A stretch of 64,000 nt of DNA from Anniella stebbinsi (GCA_029215795.1 JARDYH010000003.1:95636609-95700608), one strand, 5' to 3'. Shown: positions 1 through 11,531, numbered from the stretch's first letter. Program-made: numbers and translations. Notes: a model not told the origin generated them from the letters alone.

Positions 1-377
1 CTTTTAGCTACTATGTTGGCCCAAGATATTGGAGAACTGCTACAGTTATAATAGACTGATTCAGGCTAGTAGTCTCTCAGAAATATCTAGCAAACCCCTA
101 TATCCTAACACTGTGGAATCTGGATATGGGGATTTTCACAACGGCAATTCCCTGATTTTCTAAGACCAATAGTATTGTGATTGATGCCTCCACACCTTTA
201 CTGGTAATCTTAGTGACTTCCATCGAGGGCTGTGTGATGCTGGGAATTCCTTTATGTTTAAACATAATGATATTCTGCAGTGTTTCCATTCTGGTAAACG
301 GTGGACTTTAGCAGATTTCTTTTCTGAGTCCAAGAATTCTTTTGTGCATTTCCTTTCTGGCTCCTGCCATTTGCGCA
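1..377. other. Unassigned non-coding sequence
   Basis: No gene, repeat family or regulatory site can be recognised. Two overlapping minus-strand frames of 63 and 72 codons have no family resemblance and no splice or start context worth noting. Confidence 0.5.
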
Positions 378-920
378 AATGGTGACCTGTGCAAATTGGA
401 TTTGGGGGGAATCTTTAAATGTGCACAAATTGGGTTGTATTTTTTTTTAAATAATAAATCTTATTGGCAATCTTGCACAAGTGTGCATGACCGCAGGTTC
501 ATCTATCTGCTATGTGGCCCCACAGAGGCATATTCCCCTCTTGTAAATATCATTTTCAATTTCATCCTCTCCACATGCTACTTCCTTTAGCTCAGCAGAG
601 CCATATTCTGTATTTGTCAAAGAACTTGTCATTATCACCACCACCACATTGCTGGGGAAGCACCAAAGTGGAGGATGAAATTGACAAGTACTTTGACAAG
701 TAGGGAATATGCCTCTGCTGGGCTAAACATGTGGACAGGATAAAACTGACCAGGATATGCACAAGAGGGGAATATATTTCTGCCGTGTCACATAGCAGAA
801 GTTGGACTTGCAGTCATGTGCACTTGCACAGGATTTCCTATTAAAAATATTTTCAAAAATGAGGACCCAATTTATACAGATTTAAGCTCTCTTAAAATAT
901 CAAATTTGTCACTATCTTTT
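378..920. repeat. Long imperfect inverted repeat (palindromic MITE-like element)
   Basis: The left half (about 378-640) and right half (about 660-920) are reverse complements over nearly their whole length. Matching landmarks include 'ctatgtggcc' near 510 against 'tcacatagcag' near 787, 'gaggcatattccc' near 525 against 'gggaatat' near 703 and 765, and two 'cttgtcaaag'-type blocks near the centre. The structure could fold into one long hairpin. This is typical of short non-autonomous DNA transposons. I saw no clear target-site duplication, so the class is inferred. Confidence 0.6.
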
Positions 921-1452
921 TTTTAAAAAAAAATCTGCATATTTGTTCAACTTGCTATAGATCGCGTCAACGCCAGCAGAGGGAAATGGAATGAAATCTA
1001 CCAGGAATGAACTGGGAAAATCTGTTCTGTTTTCACCCACACACATACCTCAACAGAATTCTTCAACATCCCCACTTCCATCTGAATGATTAAGATTGGC
1101 TCATGAGGTTACATGCCAGCCATACTGGCAACATATGTCCCATTAGGGGTGCATTGCTAACATGGTACATACTCATGTAATCATGTTTCAGACATTGTGT
1201 GTGTTCCTGGGAATGGTGTGTAGAACCAACTATGGGATGGTGACAATCACACCACTTTGGGTGATATATGCGTAGACCCTTAAAAAGTATAGAGAATCAT
1301 GGTGTTTAAAGTATCATGTTCCAGGATCTGAAGAGCTAGGATATAAGAATCTGTTGCATAATGAGATAATCTCCCAGAGTCCCAGCCCTGTGTAGTGTGC
1401 TGTGATTGACAGCTGTTCTCCAGTGCCTCAGGGTTGTGCTTAAGAGAGTGAG
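921..1452. other. Unassigned non-coding sequence
   Basis: No recognisable gene or repeat. There is an A/T-rich patch near 915-935. Confidence 0.45.
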
Positions 1453-1460
1453 GCACAAAC

Positions 1461-1809
1461 TAGGGATTGGCAAAAAAAAAAAAAAAAAACACCCTGATTT
1501 TCATGATTGCAAGATTCTCTGAACACCACCGTGAAACTCCGCTCACCTCTTTCCGTGTTCAGTTGCATGCTTTTTTTTCTTTTCGTTTGAAGTTGAAAAA
1601 TGTGCATTTCAAATGGGGAAAATGCACAATTTTAGCAAGCGCACCAAAAATGCAGACTTCCCCCCTCCCCATAAATGCACACCTTTGCAAAAACAAAACA
1701 AAACAAAAAACACCTTTTTTAAGGTAGACATTTTTTTTAAAAAAACCCTTTAATGAATTTGTGGGAAAATCCAGATTTGAATTCAAGATAAAATTCTTGT
1801 ACATCCCTA
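1461..1809. mobile_element. hAT-type MITE with 'tagggat' ends
   Basis: The element starts 'tagggattgg' and ends 'acatcccta'. It is flanked by a perfect 8-bp direct repeat, gcacaaac, at 1453-1460 and 1810-1817. An 8-bp duplication is the hallmark of hAT transposition. The interior is A/T-rich with a poly-A run at 1471-1489 and several TGCA-containing words. It has no transposase. A relative with similar ends is at 51341-51680. Confidence 0.8.
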
Positions 1810-1825
1810 GCACAAACCTGGAAGT

Positions 1826-2030
1826 GTTGGATTCGAATCTCAAATTTTCCTTGAACTTACTAAGTGATCTTAGACAAGCCACTGTCTCTCAGCCTTGGGG
1901 GCACTTAACTATTTGCATTGTAGAGATAACATTACTAATCACTATCACAGAACTTCTATAAGGATTACTGATACAATTATGTGAAGCGCCGTGAACTTTC
2001 TAAAGTGCAATATAAAAGCTTCACCTTATA
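1826..2030 (+). repeat. MIR-like (CORE-type) SINE
   Basis: A B-box-like 'ggattcgaatctc' is followed by the typical order of an old MIR/CORE SINE: a 'gatcttagacaagccact' block, 'tctcagcctt', a 'tgtagagataa' block, 'taaggatta', and the 3' block 'gtgaagcgccgtgaac...gcaatataaa'. The copy is diverged, which fits an ancient insertion. Family assignment is by remembered consensus layout. Confidence 0.65.
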
Positions 2031-2054
2031 TTTTCTTCAGGTTATCCAATGCCC

Positions 2055-2180
2055 AGACACATATCAATGCTGGGGCTTGTGGTTCACTGGTTGACAGCTG
2101 GCTGGCCATTATGTGAACAGAATGGTAGGCTAGATGGACCCTTGGTCTGACCCAGCATTGCTCTTCTTCAGTTTTTATGT
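2055..2180 (+). repeat. Dispersed squamate repeat fragment ('ctagatggacccttggtctgac')
   Basis: It carries the words 'gttgacagctggctggcc', 'ctagatggaccc' and 'ttggtctgacccagcattgctcttctt'. The region at 4038-4205 holds a related sequence in the opposite orientation. It is probably the 3' part of a SINE or other retroelement; the class is unsure. Confidence 0.55.
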
Positions 2181-4037
2181 TATTTTCAAGCTAAGTCTAC
2201 AGAAGGCTCCTTGATTAGCTGTGAAAGGCCCGAAACAATGTGACCCACAGAAGCAACTGTGATGATAAAGCAGAGATCACATTGTTCCACCAGCTCCGGT
2301 TGCTGGTCTCTGTCTTTCCAGCAGCAGCCAAGGCTGGGACAGCAGACAAGCACATCTGAGATGGCCATAGTAATGTTGCACAGCCTGCCCTCTTCAAGCA
2401 ATGCCTCAGGCTATAAACTACAGGCTTGCACCTCTGGCCAAATACCTGGAAGGGAGGAGGAAGACCAACAACATCAATTAGGTCCAATAAATGGCATTAG
2501 GTGCCTCCTCTCAGCAGGCTGTACTCATGAAGTTATTACGTCAGGGTGAAGGTTCTAGAATATGCCATCATGTGCAATGCCTGAATAGGCTGAGAGACCT
2601 CAGTGCCACTAATAGGCAGACAGAAGCTCCTAGATGTCACTGGAGAAAACCGCTATCCAGCATTGCCAAAGACTCCCAGATTGTCTGGCATGGTGCACAA
2701 GTTTAGGTTGGCCCAAAGTATGAAAGACATTTTCCCCTCCTCAAAGTAATAAAGTCCCATGAGCATTTCCCCAGTAATTCTGAACATTTTCTGTACTGTC
2801 GGAGGCAATTACATTAATATCTAACAGTTGTTCTGTGTTTTCAATAGCTGGACAGAAAAGACAAATTTGAGCTTCTATGACCACAGTGTCCATCCAGAAG
2901 TTGCACTGCAGGGAACAGAAAATTAGTATGTGGTGCAATTCCAAGTCCCTTCTTTTTGTCCTGTGCTGGTTCAGTTCCTCCATTAGCTGGACCCCTGTAG
3001 TTCATTTTCTTCCTGAATTATCCTGACAATGCAAATCATTTGATTTGTTTACATTGTTGGAGGGAAAGGAACTGATGCGCAAATGACCTCATAGCTCTTA
3101 ATCTTGCCAGCACACTTAAGGCAAGACAAATTAGAAGAGAATCCAAAAATTCAGTGCCATCAAAGAGAGCACTGGTTTCTTCCCCCACTCAAATTGTTTT
3201 TCAGTTGTACAAGCTGAAAATCCATCACAGCTGTAGCAACCTCTTTTGAAATAATTTTAAACGCCTGGCTATCTGCCCCCTTAGTTTTGACAGTCTGTGA
3301 ACATGGCAAAATAGTTTAAAATTTGTGCCACTGCTGTTTTGGCACAACATAATGTGAATCAGATGCCCATTAGTAGAAAGAAGAATGACAACTCATTTAT
3401 GTCCGTTCCATTGTCCCATAATAAGCTGCACTGCAGTGTCATAAACATTATGTTAGTGGCTTGTAAGTTGCTGCGAGCATTGTGTTTTCGTTGGGCCTTG
3501 TAGTAAACTTCTGCTCTCAACTTACTGTTGATTTCTAATTCTGGAAGTTTCCTAGAGGGGGTTATCAATACAAGCACCCTTGAATTCCAAGCATGTTTAA
3601 AGCATTCCTGGATGCTTTTATGAATGCAAAGAGTTCCATAGTGCCTAGTGTAACCAGCCATTAGTGATGTTTGCCCGGCATAGCTCTGGGAGCATGTGTT
3701 TGACCTCAGTTCATCTAAGTTTTGGAAGGTTGCTTAGACAGTAACAACAGCATTTATTTGCCACAATCAATTTTTTAATTTTCCCTCTTGTGACTCAGGG
3801 TTTACGGAATCCCAGAAATGTTCCTTAACCCCATTACTATATTTGAAATCCAGTCCTAGCAAGAGATTTATATAAGTGGTTGTTTGACAGACTTCTGATA
3901 TTCGAAGCACACTTTCTTTCTAAACAAAAATTGGACATTCACTTCATTCTAGAAGGAAACCTTTCTGCTGTAAGAGCGTATGAGAATTATCTGTTTTCAG
4001 AGCCCACCCTCTGTGTTTCTGTAATAGCATAACAATA
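2181..4037. other. Unassigned non-coding sequence
   Basis: No exon, RNA gene or repeat family was recognised. Several frames of 70-100 codons on both strands have no domain, signal peptide or splice context and look like chance. Confidence 0.45.
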
Positions 4038-4205
4038 TAAGGAGAACCCTGGTGGATCAGACCAAATGTTTATCTAGTCCAGCATACTATTTCCTACAGT
4101 AGCCAATCAGATGCCTCTGAGAAGTCTAAAAGCAGGGCATGAGTGCAAAAGCCCTCTCCCATTGCTGCACACCAGCAACTGGTCTTCAGAGTAGAGAACT
4201 CAGAC
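4038..4205 (-). repeat. Dispersed squamate repeat fragment, reverse orientation
   Basis: It begins 'aaggagaaccctggtggatc' and continues with 'gaccaaatgtttatctagtcc' style sequence, the reverse-complement equivalent of the repeat at 2055-2180, and extends to 'caccagcaactgg'. It is diverged. Confidence 0.5.
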
Positions 4206-4702
4206 AAATCTGCAATGGATTATCACTGGGGGGGGTATATGACTTGCACTAAGTCCATCAATGAGCAGAAGACAGAATGAAAGATGCCTGCCAGTCCACG
4301 AAACACAGATGGAATGGATTTAATAAAATCCATACATCCCTTATTCAGAGTCATGCTGCCTCCGATTCTTTGAGTTACTGATCTGCCTCTGCATCCTGTT
4401 TAGAAGGAGGTATCCTCAGACTCACTCATAGACACAACAGCCAGACTATAATAATGGTAGATAAATTCTGTTTTGTCTCATCATGGGGTGTGGTTGACTC
4501 ATTCAGTCAGTTCTGTTACAAAGATGCAGCAGAATTGCCCATCCTTAGAGGAGGCTGACTGGAAGGAGGTACACCCAGAGCAGTGGTCCGTGCAGGATGG
4601 CAACAGGCAGACTCCTGTGGGATTCAAAACAGATTTATTTCTCTCACTACAAAACTGTAAACACTAGAACAGTTTCAGAATGACTTCTCTTAAATATTCA
4701 GT
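4206..4702. other. Unassigned non-coding sequence
   Basis: Mostly unassigned. 4300-4345 ('cacagatggaatggattt...acatccctta') resembles the right end of the 'tagggat' element family (51341-51680), so it may be a decayed relative. Confidence 0.35.
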
Positions 4703-4710
4703 GTCTTGAC

Positions 4711-5030
4711 TAGGGTGACCAGATAAAATCCAGGTCAGGGCTCATGTAACTTTAACAGTTGTAGAGAAAAGGGAATTTCAGCAGGTGTCATTTGTATGCA
4801 ATTAGTTCCTGGGGAAATTCCCTCTTCATCACAACAGTTAAAGTTGCAGAGGCCCTGCCTTTTTTTGCATATGGTCACTCTAGTATAGTGCATGCACCTT
4901 TAACTGTTGTGATGAAGAGAGAATATAACCAGGAACTAATTGCATACCAATGACACTGGCTAAAATTCCCTTTTTTCTACAACTGTTAAAGTTACATGAG
5001 CCCTGACCTGGATTTTATCTGGTCAGCCTA
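4711..5030. mobile_element. Family A palindromic hAT MITE, copy 1
   Basis: The 320-bp element starts 'tagggtgaccagataaaatc' and ends with the reverse complement 'gattttatctggtcagccta'. A perfect 8-bp target duplication gtcttgac flanks it (4703-4710, 5031-5038). The two halves are reverse complements, including 'tttaacagttgtagagaaaa', 'caattagttcctgg' and 'cctcttcatcacaacagtt'. It carries no transposase, so mobilisation would have needed a hAT enzyme in trans. Other copies lie at 6790, 11862, 33199, 35741 and 49543. Confidence 0.88.
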
Positions 5031-5253
5031 GTCTTGACAGCTGTGCTTTAATGAAAGTGCAAATAAAGTTTTGTCAAAAAAAGTTTTATCCCACAACCGT
5101 CACCATAAATTATGCAGTAATGCTGAGATCTACTAGCCATGGTAGTTATGACTGTCCCCTGGGGACTGAGTGTTTGGGGACATATCTAAATGTAAAAAAA
5201 AAACAAAAAACATGCAGAGTGAGGGCCAAACATACATTCCTTTAAGTGTGTGT

Positions 5254-5445
5254 GTAGCAGCTATGTCTTTCTTTTTTTAATTTTTATTCTAGAGTAGGTA
5301 AAGCCCCCACCCTGTAGGGGTTGGGAAGCTTTTAAGATGTGGATTGGGGCCATGCCCACTTTTTTTTACTCTAGAGTAAAAATTAAAAGAAGAGTTGCTA
5401 GACACACTTTTAAAGTAATGTCCATTTGGGCCCTGAGAATTGGCC
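5254..5445. mobile_element. Family F MITE ('TACTCTAGAGTA' hairpin), copy 1
   Basis: Inverted halves pair 'ttttattctagagtaggt' near 5283 with 'ttactctagagtaaaaatt' near 5367. Outside these lie an 'agcagctatgtct' type block on the left and 'ttgctagacac...aaagtaatgtcc' on the right. Related copies are at 15151-16096 (interrupted) and 57428-57636. No target duplication was identified. Confidence 0.6.
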
Positions 5446-5565
5446 CTTACTGACAATGAAAGATGGAGGAGTATCAGACTACACAAAAACTTCTTGAGTA
5501 ACCTTTTCAAAATGGCTTTGGGCACTTTCCATAAGGTACAAAATAGGGCTGTATTATTAGCTACT

Positions 5566-6157
5566 GAGAGCCTATCTACACAGTACCTTGGAACATTTTA
5601 AATAATATTTTAAAACGTTCCAAATAGGTGCGTTCCAAAACGTCTTAGGCCACATTAAGGAGTACTCACGTTAGAGGAGAAAAATTCTTCCGTCTTCAAA
5701 GCAGTGTGTGCAGTCTCACACCCTTCTGCCCATCTCTTTCTGTTTCGTTTTTACAATGAGTTTAGGGCAAGTCATTGTGGGCGCTGTAGTTCACTCGCCC
5801 GCTTCCTCCTTAGTTCCCCTTTCATTCCCTAGCTTTCAATGAGTACAGGGCTAAGCATCGTGGGTGTTGTAGTTCACTCGCCCACTTCCTCCTTAGCCCC
5901 TCTTTCTTCCCCACCAATCAACGGCTAAGCATTTGGGCGCCGGTAAACAAAGCACTGCCCCCACGAATCACAAATGGTAAGGAAGGACACATTATTTTAC
6001 TTAAAATGATTTATTAAAAGTAAAAACTGTTGTATATAGCTGAAGTGAGTTTTAAAAAACCTCAGGTATACAACATTCAAGGGAGTGCTTCATGTGGCCC
6101 AAAGAGTTTTCGTAACCTTTATGAAATGTTACAAAGCTAGTGTGTAGATCTGCTCTC
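5566..6157. mobile_element. Family E element, copy 1 (about 590 bp)
   Basis: Terminal inverted repeats are visible: 'gagagcctatctacacagta' on the left and 'tagtgtgtagatctgctctc' on the right. The interior is shared with 28310-28866, with the same order of blocks: 'ttttaaaacgt', 'cttaggccacatta', 'gagtactcacgtta', two copies of a '...gtgggtgttgtagttcac' unit, and 'ggtatacaac'. It has no coding capacity and fits a non-autonomous DNA transposon. Superfamily is unresolved because I see no clean target duplication. Confidence 0.75.
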
Positions 6158-6507
6158 ACACAGAACTCAATTTGAACTGATCTTGAGGTCTTTTGTAGCT
6201 ACAGGCTATCACCTAGCTGTTCAGTAATTCCCTTTTGCTTTTGGTGTCTAGGAGTGTCTTACCAAAATTCTCACAAAGATGTTTCCCAATCTTTAAGTGG
6301 ACCACTTTAATAAAATCTTGGCTGGGTGTGGCAATTGAAGCAGCCATGGCTGTCAGAAAACAAGGCAGGGGAAGAGCAAAATGCCAAGCTGTCACTCACT
6401 TCCTCCTTCCCCCTCAGTAATGAGGAGGCATTGTGTAGGAGGACATAAGCTCTGAGGCTGAACAAATTCTCAAGCATCTCTGAAAGCAGAAGGAACTCCT
6501 TTGTAAC
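6158..6507. other. Unassigned non-coding sequence
   Basis: No recognisable feature. The paired frames at 6213-6395 and 6235-6420 are antisense shadows of each other without family resemblance. Confidence 0.45.
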
Positions 6508-6690
6508 ATCTATTTATTTAGTGCATTTATATCCTGGCCTGTCTTCCAAGGCAGTCATTGTTCTCTTTCTTCAATTTCATCCTCACAATGATTCTGCGTA
6601 ATAGTTTAGGCTGAGAGTCACCCAAGGTCACCCAGTGAGCTTCATGGCCACATGGCTTAATTTTAGCTGGAGTTCGGACAGGGGCATTGC
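6508..6690 (-). repeat. tRNA-derived squamate SINE, reverse orientation
   Basis: Read on the plus strand it runs 'tttatatcctggcctgtctt', 'catcctcacaatgattctg', 'taggctgagagtcacccaag', 'gtcacccagtgagcttcatgg'. This is the reverse complement of the SINE seen intact at 31727-31957. The tRNA-like head is degraded at the right end. Confidence 0.7.
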
Positions 6691-6789
6691 CTAGGAATAA
6701 AATAATGAAAGGAATTCCTTTCTGCATGTACAAAGGATGTCTCTTTCATCATTCTGAGTAACTGCAGCCAGCCACTCACTCCTCTAGGG

Positions 6790-7111
6790 TAGGCTGACCA
6801 GATAAAATCCAAATCAGGGCTCATGTAACTTTAACAGTTGTAGAGAAAAGGGCATTTCAGCCAATGTCATTTGTATGCAATTAGTTCCTGGTGAAATTCC
6901 CTCTTCATCACAACAGTTAAAGTTGCAGGGGCCTTGCCTTCTTTTGCATATGGTCACTCTAGTATAGTGCATGCACCTTTAATGGTTGTGATGAAGAGGG
7001 AATATCACCAGGAACTAATTGCATACAAATGACACTGGCTAAAATTCCCTTTTCTCTCTACAACTGTTAAAGTTACATGAGCCCTGACATGGATTTTATC
7101 TGGTCAGCCTA
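6790..7111. mobile_element. Family A palindromic hAT MITE, copy 2
   Basis: The 322-bp palindromic element starts 'taggctgaccagataaaatc' and ends 'tggtcagccta'. A perfect 8-bp target duplication ctctaggg is at 6782-6789 and 7112-7119. The interior is nearly identical to the copy at 4711-5030. Confidence 0.88.
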
Positions 7112-7119
7112 CTCTAGGG

Positions 7120-8754
7120 TGAAAGAGAATGGCTCCCAGGTTACAGGATATGACTTCCAGAAGTACTGCCCATTTCTCCTCCCTAGATTACAAGCGCCTT
7201 AGGTCAAATCTAGCAAAGGAATGAAGGAAGTAGGACAATTCTACCATGTGGCGAGACCTGGGGCAGAGGCCAAATAAAAGTTGGAGTAAGTTTCGGGTAC
7301 CAATGGCAGATAACAGAGAGCTGGTAACACGCATAGCTCTGGTTAAAACAGAACAAGCAGAAAGACATTTTGAGTTTTACATTTGGGGCCAATTCACATG
7401 GGTACCATCTCCATAGCCTACCTGAGGCAAATCCAAGGATGGAAGGATCTGTCAACCCCACTCTAACTGAGATTGTCACATTGTGAGAAGTGGGGTACAA
7501 AATTTCAGCTTCTCCCTGTGGCAAAGGATTCAGATGACTTCACAAGTGAGGATTAATCGTGAGTGGACAGAGAGGGGAGGAATGGTCACAACAAATATGA
7601 CAGCCATATAAATTGGCCTCTTAACTTTTTTAATAGCTGAAGTAAGGCTTGCCAATGACAAGGAGGCGCAAAAAGCAGCCAAAAACAACCAAAGTGATAC
7701 AAGATCACACAAGTGCCAATTAATTTCATGCCACCTTCCCCAAGCTTCCAAAGGAAAGGTAGATAATTGGTGACCTGGAGGTGCAGTCCGTCCCTCTGTG
7801 TCTTTACCATCTTGCTGCAACTACAAGGACCTCCCCTAAAACCTCAGCTGCATTCCCTCACATGAGTTTAGGAAATGGCTCTTTAACATGCACATACACA
7901 CACACACCCCTCATGTGAACAATAAGAGGGGTTTAGGCCAAATCCACCCCTTGGGTCATGCAGGTTCGTGAGCACCTGAGGGGCATAATAAGGGGAGGGA
8001 GATCTCTGCCAATGCCCCTATCTTAGGTCTTTGGTTAGTTCAAAATGTGGGTCCTGGGTTATTGTTTTTAACTTGCCAGCCAGATCTAGCCCTTATCACA
8101 AGGTGAAACAAAACAAAAGAAATGAAAAATAACATCATTTCTCTTTGGCACTATAAAATGTTGTAGCTACATCCAACAAGAGAGAAAGCTTTCTTTCCCT
8201 ATAGGACTTGCCATCTCCCCTTCTTATTTTCCCCCCTTCTTCTCCAAGGGAGCTGCAGTGACTTCAGTTTGGTAACAACCTTAGGCCTCAGCAATGCTCC
8301 CAAGATGGCTGTGACCATAGGCTTTATGAACTTAGGCTACATCTACACGAAATGATTTGACACAAGGTGAAGAACTGGCCTTAATCTGTTTTAGCTACCA
8401 GATCTCCCCCTTTCCAATATGAATGCTCGAAGAAACTTTCAGCACTATCATGATGAATGCCTTGGTAGCTACAAGTTATTTAGAATAATACAGTTGAAAT
8501 GCATTAGAACACAGTGTTGGCTGCTCGGAATTCATTACTACTGTTACATCTGTCCGTCTTCTCTGTAGTAGGGTGTTTACCAGGCCTAGTCCCAACAGAA
8601 CTGTTTTCACATGCTACTAGGTGTTTTTTTAAAATGCCCTCATGTATGACGTTTAATATTCCATTCCCATTTTTTGTAATGCTTTGCACAACCAGTTCCT
8701 TGAGTCAAAACATTGCATTTTAGCAGGGGAGGTTTCTGTAATTGGGATTAAGAT
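7120..8754. other. Unassigned non-coding sequence
   Basis: No exon or repeat family was recognised. A 'ggctacatctacacgaaatg' word at 8335 resembles the 'ctacac' terminal words of other local MITEs, but no partner end was found. Minus-strand frames near 7210-7820 look like chance. Confidence 0.4.
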
Positions 8755-8979
8755 TTGTGGGAGGTTTCTGAGGCTATGGAAGTGTTTCTTGCCGTTTGCC
8801 AGGAGAAACATTCTACGCAGGAAAATTATGTGGAAAATATGGAAATAATTTTACACTCAGCAAGGGATGCACGGAAATATGTCACATTTTTACATACTGC
8901 CATGAAAGAAACTACTGTTAGCGCTAGCAGAGAAGAGGAGAGACTGAATAAACTTGAGCAGGTGAAAGACAGTCACTAG
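8755..8979 (+). other. Unidentified 74-codon open frame with protein-like composition
   Basis: The frame ATG..TAG is rich in Glu, Lys and Arg with few prolines (for example 'ENYVENMEIILHSARD' and 'EEERLNKLEQVKDSH'). It would form amphipathic helix, unlike the Ser/Pro/Cys-rich chance frames nearby. I do not recognise the family. It has no clear upstream acceptor or promoter, and the stop is followed directly by non-coding sequence. It could be a remnant of a transposable-element protein, a processed pseudogene fragment, or chance. Confidence 0.15.
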
Positions 8980-10274
8980 TGAGTGATGGGCAAATTCCCC
9001 TGAGTTCGTTTCAGCTTGTCATTTAGGAGCTTTCTCAGAGAACTCTCTGGGACAAAAGAGCACCCATTTTCTGACATGGCTAATAAAGTTGGCTGCACTT
9101 TCTCTTAATGCGTTGTTTTCCACTGTCCATCAGAATTACATTTATTTTGTGTTAGAGTCCTGTACGCTAATCACAGCTCAGACCTCTATTGAAAATAAGG
9201 CTGTGCACAACTCCTGACTTGCATTGGAAACTGTTTTGGTGCCTCCAAAATGGCACCAATTCAACTCGGGGTGCTTCGTGACTTAGCTGTCTCACTTTGG
9301 AAACAAATCGGAAGTGAGGTTCCCCCACCCCGAGCATATCAGTCCATTGGACTCCCTGCTTGCTCACTCGCCCAGGGGCAGCAGCTTCAAGTTTCGGAGT
9401 GAGTTGGGAAGGAGAGGACAGGGGAGGGGGGAGGGAGGGGGAGTCATGGTTGGGCTGGCACCAGCCTTCCTGCATGGGCAGGCTGATGGGTGGAGTGGCC
9501 CACCACTTCCCCGAATCGGTCCGAGGCACTTCAGAAGTAATCTGCTTTCCTTTGGGGTGCTTTGGGCCAACCCCAGTACTGCCTTGTATGGATTTGGGAA
9601 TTCAACCCAAGGCGGTGGACAGCACTAATTGGAAACATCTCAGATTGTGAGGTTGAAGGCTCCAGAGAAATGTGTTATACCCAAGCACCCAACCTTTTGG
9701 AACAAGGGAGATGTGTCATCCTTCAGCTTGCCTAATTAATCTCCAGAAAATATAAAAGGGTGGTGTGATATGCATGTTTCCACAGTTCTTCATCCAAATC
9801 TTATTTATCTGACAGAATTCAAAGAGTTTTATACTCTCTGTAGTTTAGAAAAAGTTGCATGTCCTTTTAGGGACTTTTTCTGGCACGTGTTAGCGATAGT
9901 GGTCTACCTCAGTTATTGAATTTTGTGGAGGGCATGCAAAAATAACTTAGACAGCAACCAAATGGCAGTTGTAGGGGAGAGGGAAGCCTTAAAAAAAGTT
10001 GTGGTTTTTGAGAGACATGATGATGACAGAAGCCATGTTATTACTTCTATTTTGTATTTTTAAATAAAAAGTAAAAGTTTTAAATCACAGCATGATCAAA
10101 AACAGCTGATGGTGCAAACGTAATATCGGAAGGAACTAATACGACTACATTTCTGTAGCTGCTTCCACTGATATTTGGATTACAAAATTTTAGCTGCACT
10201 CTTTCCCCTTTACTCATCTGGACACCTGAGTCTTAAATTCAGTCCATCCCAAACTTTGAGGATTTTATTTTTAA
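8980..10274. other. Unassigned non-coding sequence with one G/C-rich patch
   Basis: 9190-9640 is richer in G/C than its surroundings and gives overlapping frames of 68-120 codons on both strands, none resembling a protein. It may be a decayed transposon. The rest shows nothing recognisable. Confidence 0.4.
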
Positions 10275-10550
10275 AAAAATTATCATGAAAATGTGCACAC
10301 ATTTTTGTGTGCATTTCTCCCAATACATGCATTTTAACACAATTTCTCTGAATAAAATGCACTTTAATGTTATTTTCACCAATATATGCATTTTTGTGCG
10401 CACTTTCCCCTAATATACACATTTTGTACATATTTTATTACTTAAGAACCCTATTGCAAAATTCAGAGAAGTGCAAATTTCTAAGAATAATGTGAGTTTC
10501 AGTTGATGTATTGTTTCACATTATTAAAATTATCTCCCATCCCTAAATAT
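10275..10550. repeat. A/T-rich degenerate repeat with recurrent 'atgcattttn' words
   Basis: Words such as 'tgtgcacacatttttgtg', 'catgcattttaacac', 'aaatgcactttaatg' and 'tatgcatttttgtgcg' recur every 35-40 bases, and it ends near 'catccctaa'. It resembles the interior of the 'tagggat' MITE family (1461-1809), but neither terminal duplication could be seen. Confidence 0.35.
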
Positions 10551-11289
10551 GATTACCAAAAATAAAAATAAAAATACATGCCCACTGCTTGTCCAGTATT
10601 GCATTGCCTTTCATTCATTGGCCAAAACACTGACAGAAAGGATTAGATGTCATTCTCACTAAGCAATTTGATAGAATACCGCATCTTTGTTTTTCCTTAA
10701 GTATCTACAAGTAAAACAGCTATAGACGTACAAATCTGAAAATTCAGAGACATCCAGGTCTCCACGGCTGTGGCTTATACTTGACCCTTTACTTCAGTGG
10801 GTAGTTCTATTTCCTGCATGATATCAGTGCATGTTCAGGATGCTTCCCCTCAAACATGGGCCTTCTCAAAAGTGGGTCTAAAAACCTAATTTTTGTCCAT
10901 CTGATTATTATTATTATTATTATTATTATTGATTTGTGATTGGTTTATTATGTATCATGCATCCTGCTCAAAACACAGACTTCTTTCCAAGTGGTATAAT
11001 GTGGATCCAGATCGTTGTCACCCAAATGCCTCCCCACTACCCATGGATCTGACGATCATATTCTCAAAGCTGCTTCCTGTTTGAGACCCTGGTCTGCAAA
11101 AATGAATTTGTGGTTGTGGCTGTTTTGCATTGGTAGTAGAAAAATGTTCGATGTTTGAAACATGCCTAATGTTTGATAATGGGTTGTATGGCTATACTAA
11201 TACTATAGATAGAGCGTCATGGTTCAGAAAGATCCATTGCTTGGCCTGTGGTAAGATGTTGCTCCCCTGCTGACTCTCTTTATGATTGT
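10551..11289. other. Unassigned non-coding sequence with a (ATT)n microsatellite
   Basis: Only an (ATT)n tract at 10904-10930 stands out. Confidence 0.5.
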
Positions 11290-11345
11290 CACGAATAAGA
11301 ATTTGAAGGTGCCTTATACTGAGTCAGAACATTGGTTGATATTGA
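11290..11345 (-). repeat. 3' fragment of the second tRNA-like SINE, reverse orientation
   Basis: 'aaggtgccttatactgagtc' is the reverse complement of the 3' end found in the SINEs at 22102-22257 and 49157-49350 ('gactcagtataaggca' type). It is a short fragment. Confidence 0.5.
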
Positions 11346-11349
11346 TCCA

Positions 11350-11531
11350 GTGGAGGCTGGTGGCTCCAATTTTGGCAGGGCTGTGAATCCATTCCAGGTT
11401 TAGTTGGAACGTGCCAGCACACTAAAAGAGGTGTCCAAAGGGCTGAACCATATCCCCAAATGGGCTCAGCACCTTAGATAGCTCCTTTAGAGTTCTGACT
11501 AAAACCAAAAATGGATTCAGTGCCCCACCCA
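11350..11531. mobile_element. Family M repeat, copy 1
   Basis: It is shared with 22516-22712. Outer words 'ggctgtgaatccattc' and 'aatggattcagtgcc' are inverted relative to each other. Inside are 'cagcaccttagatagctc' and 'gttctgact'. It is probably a small non-autonomous DNA element, with no target duplication seen. Confidence 0.55.
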
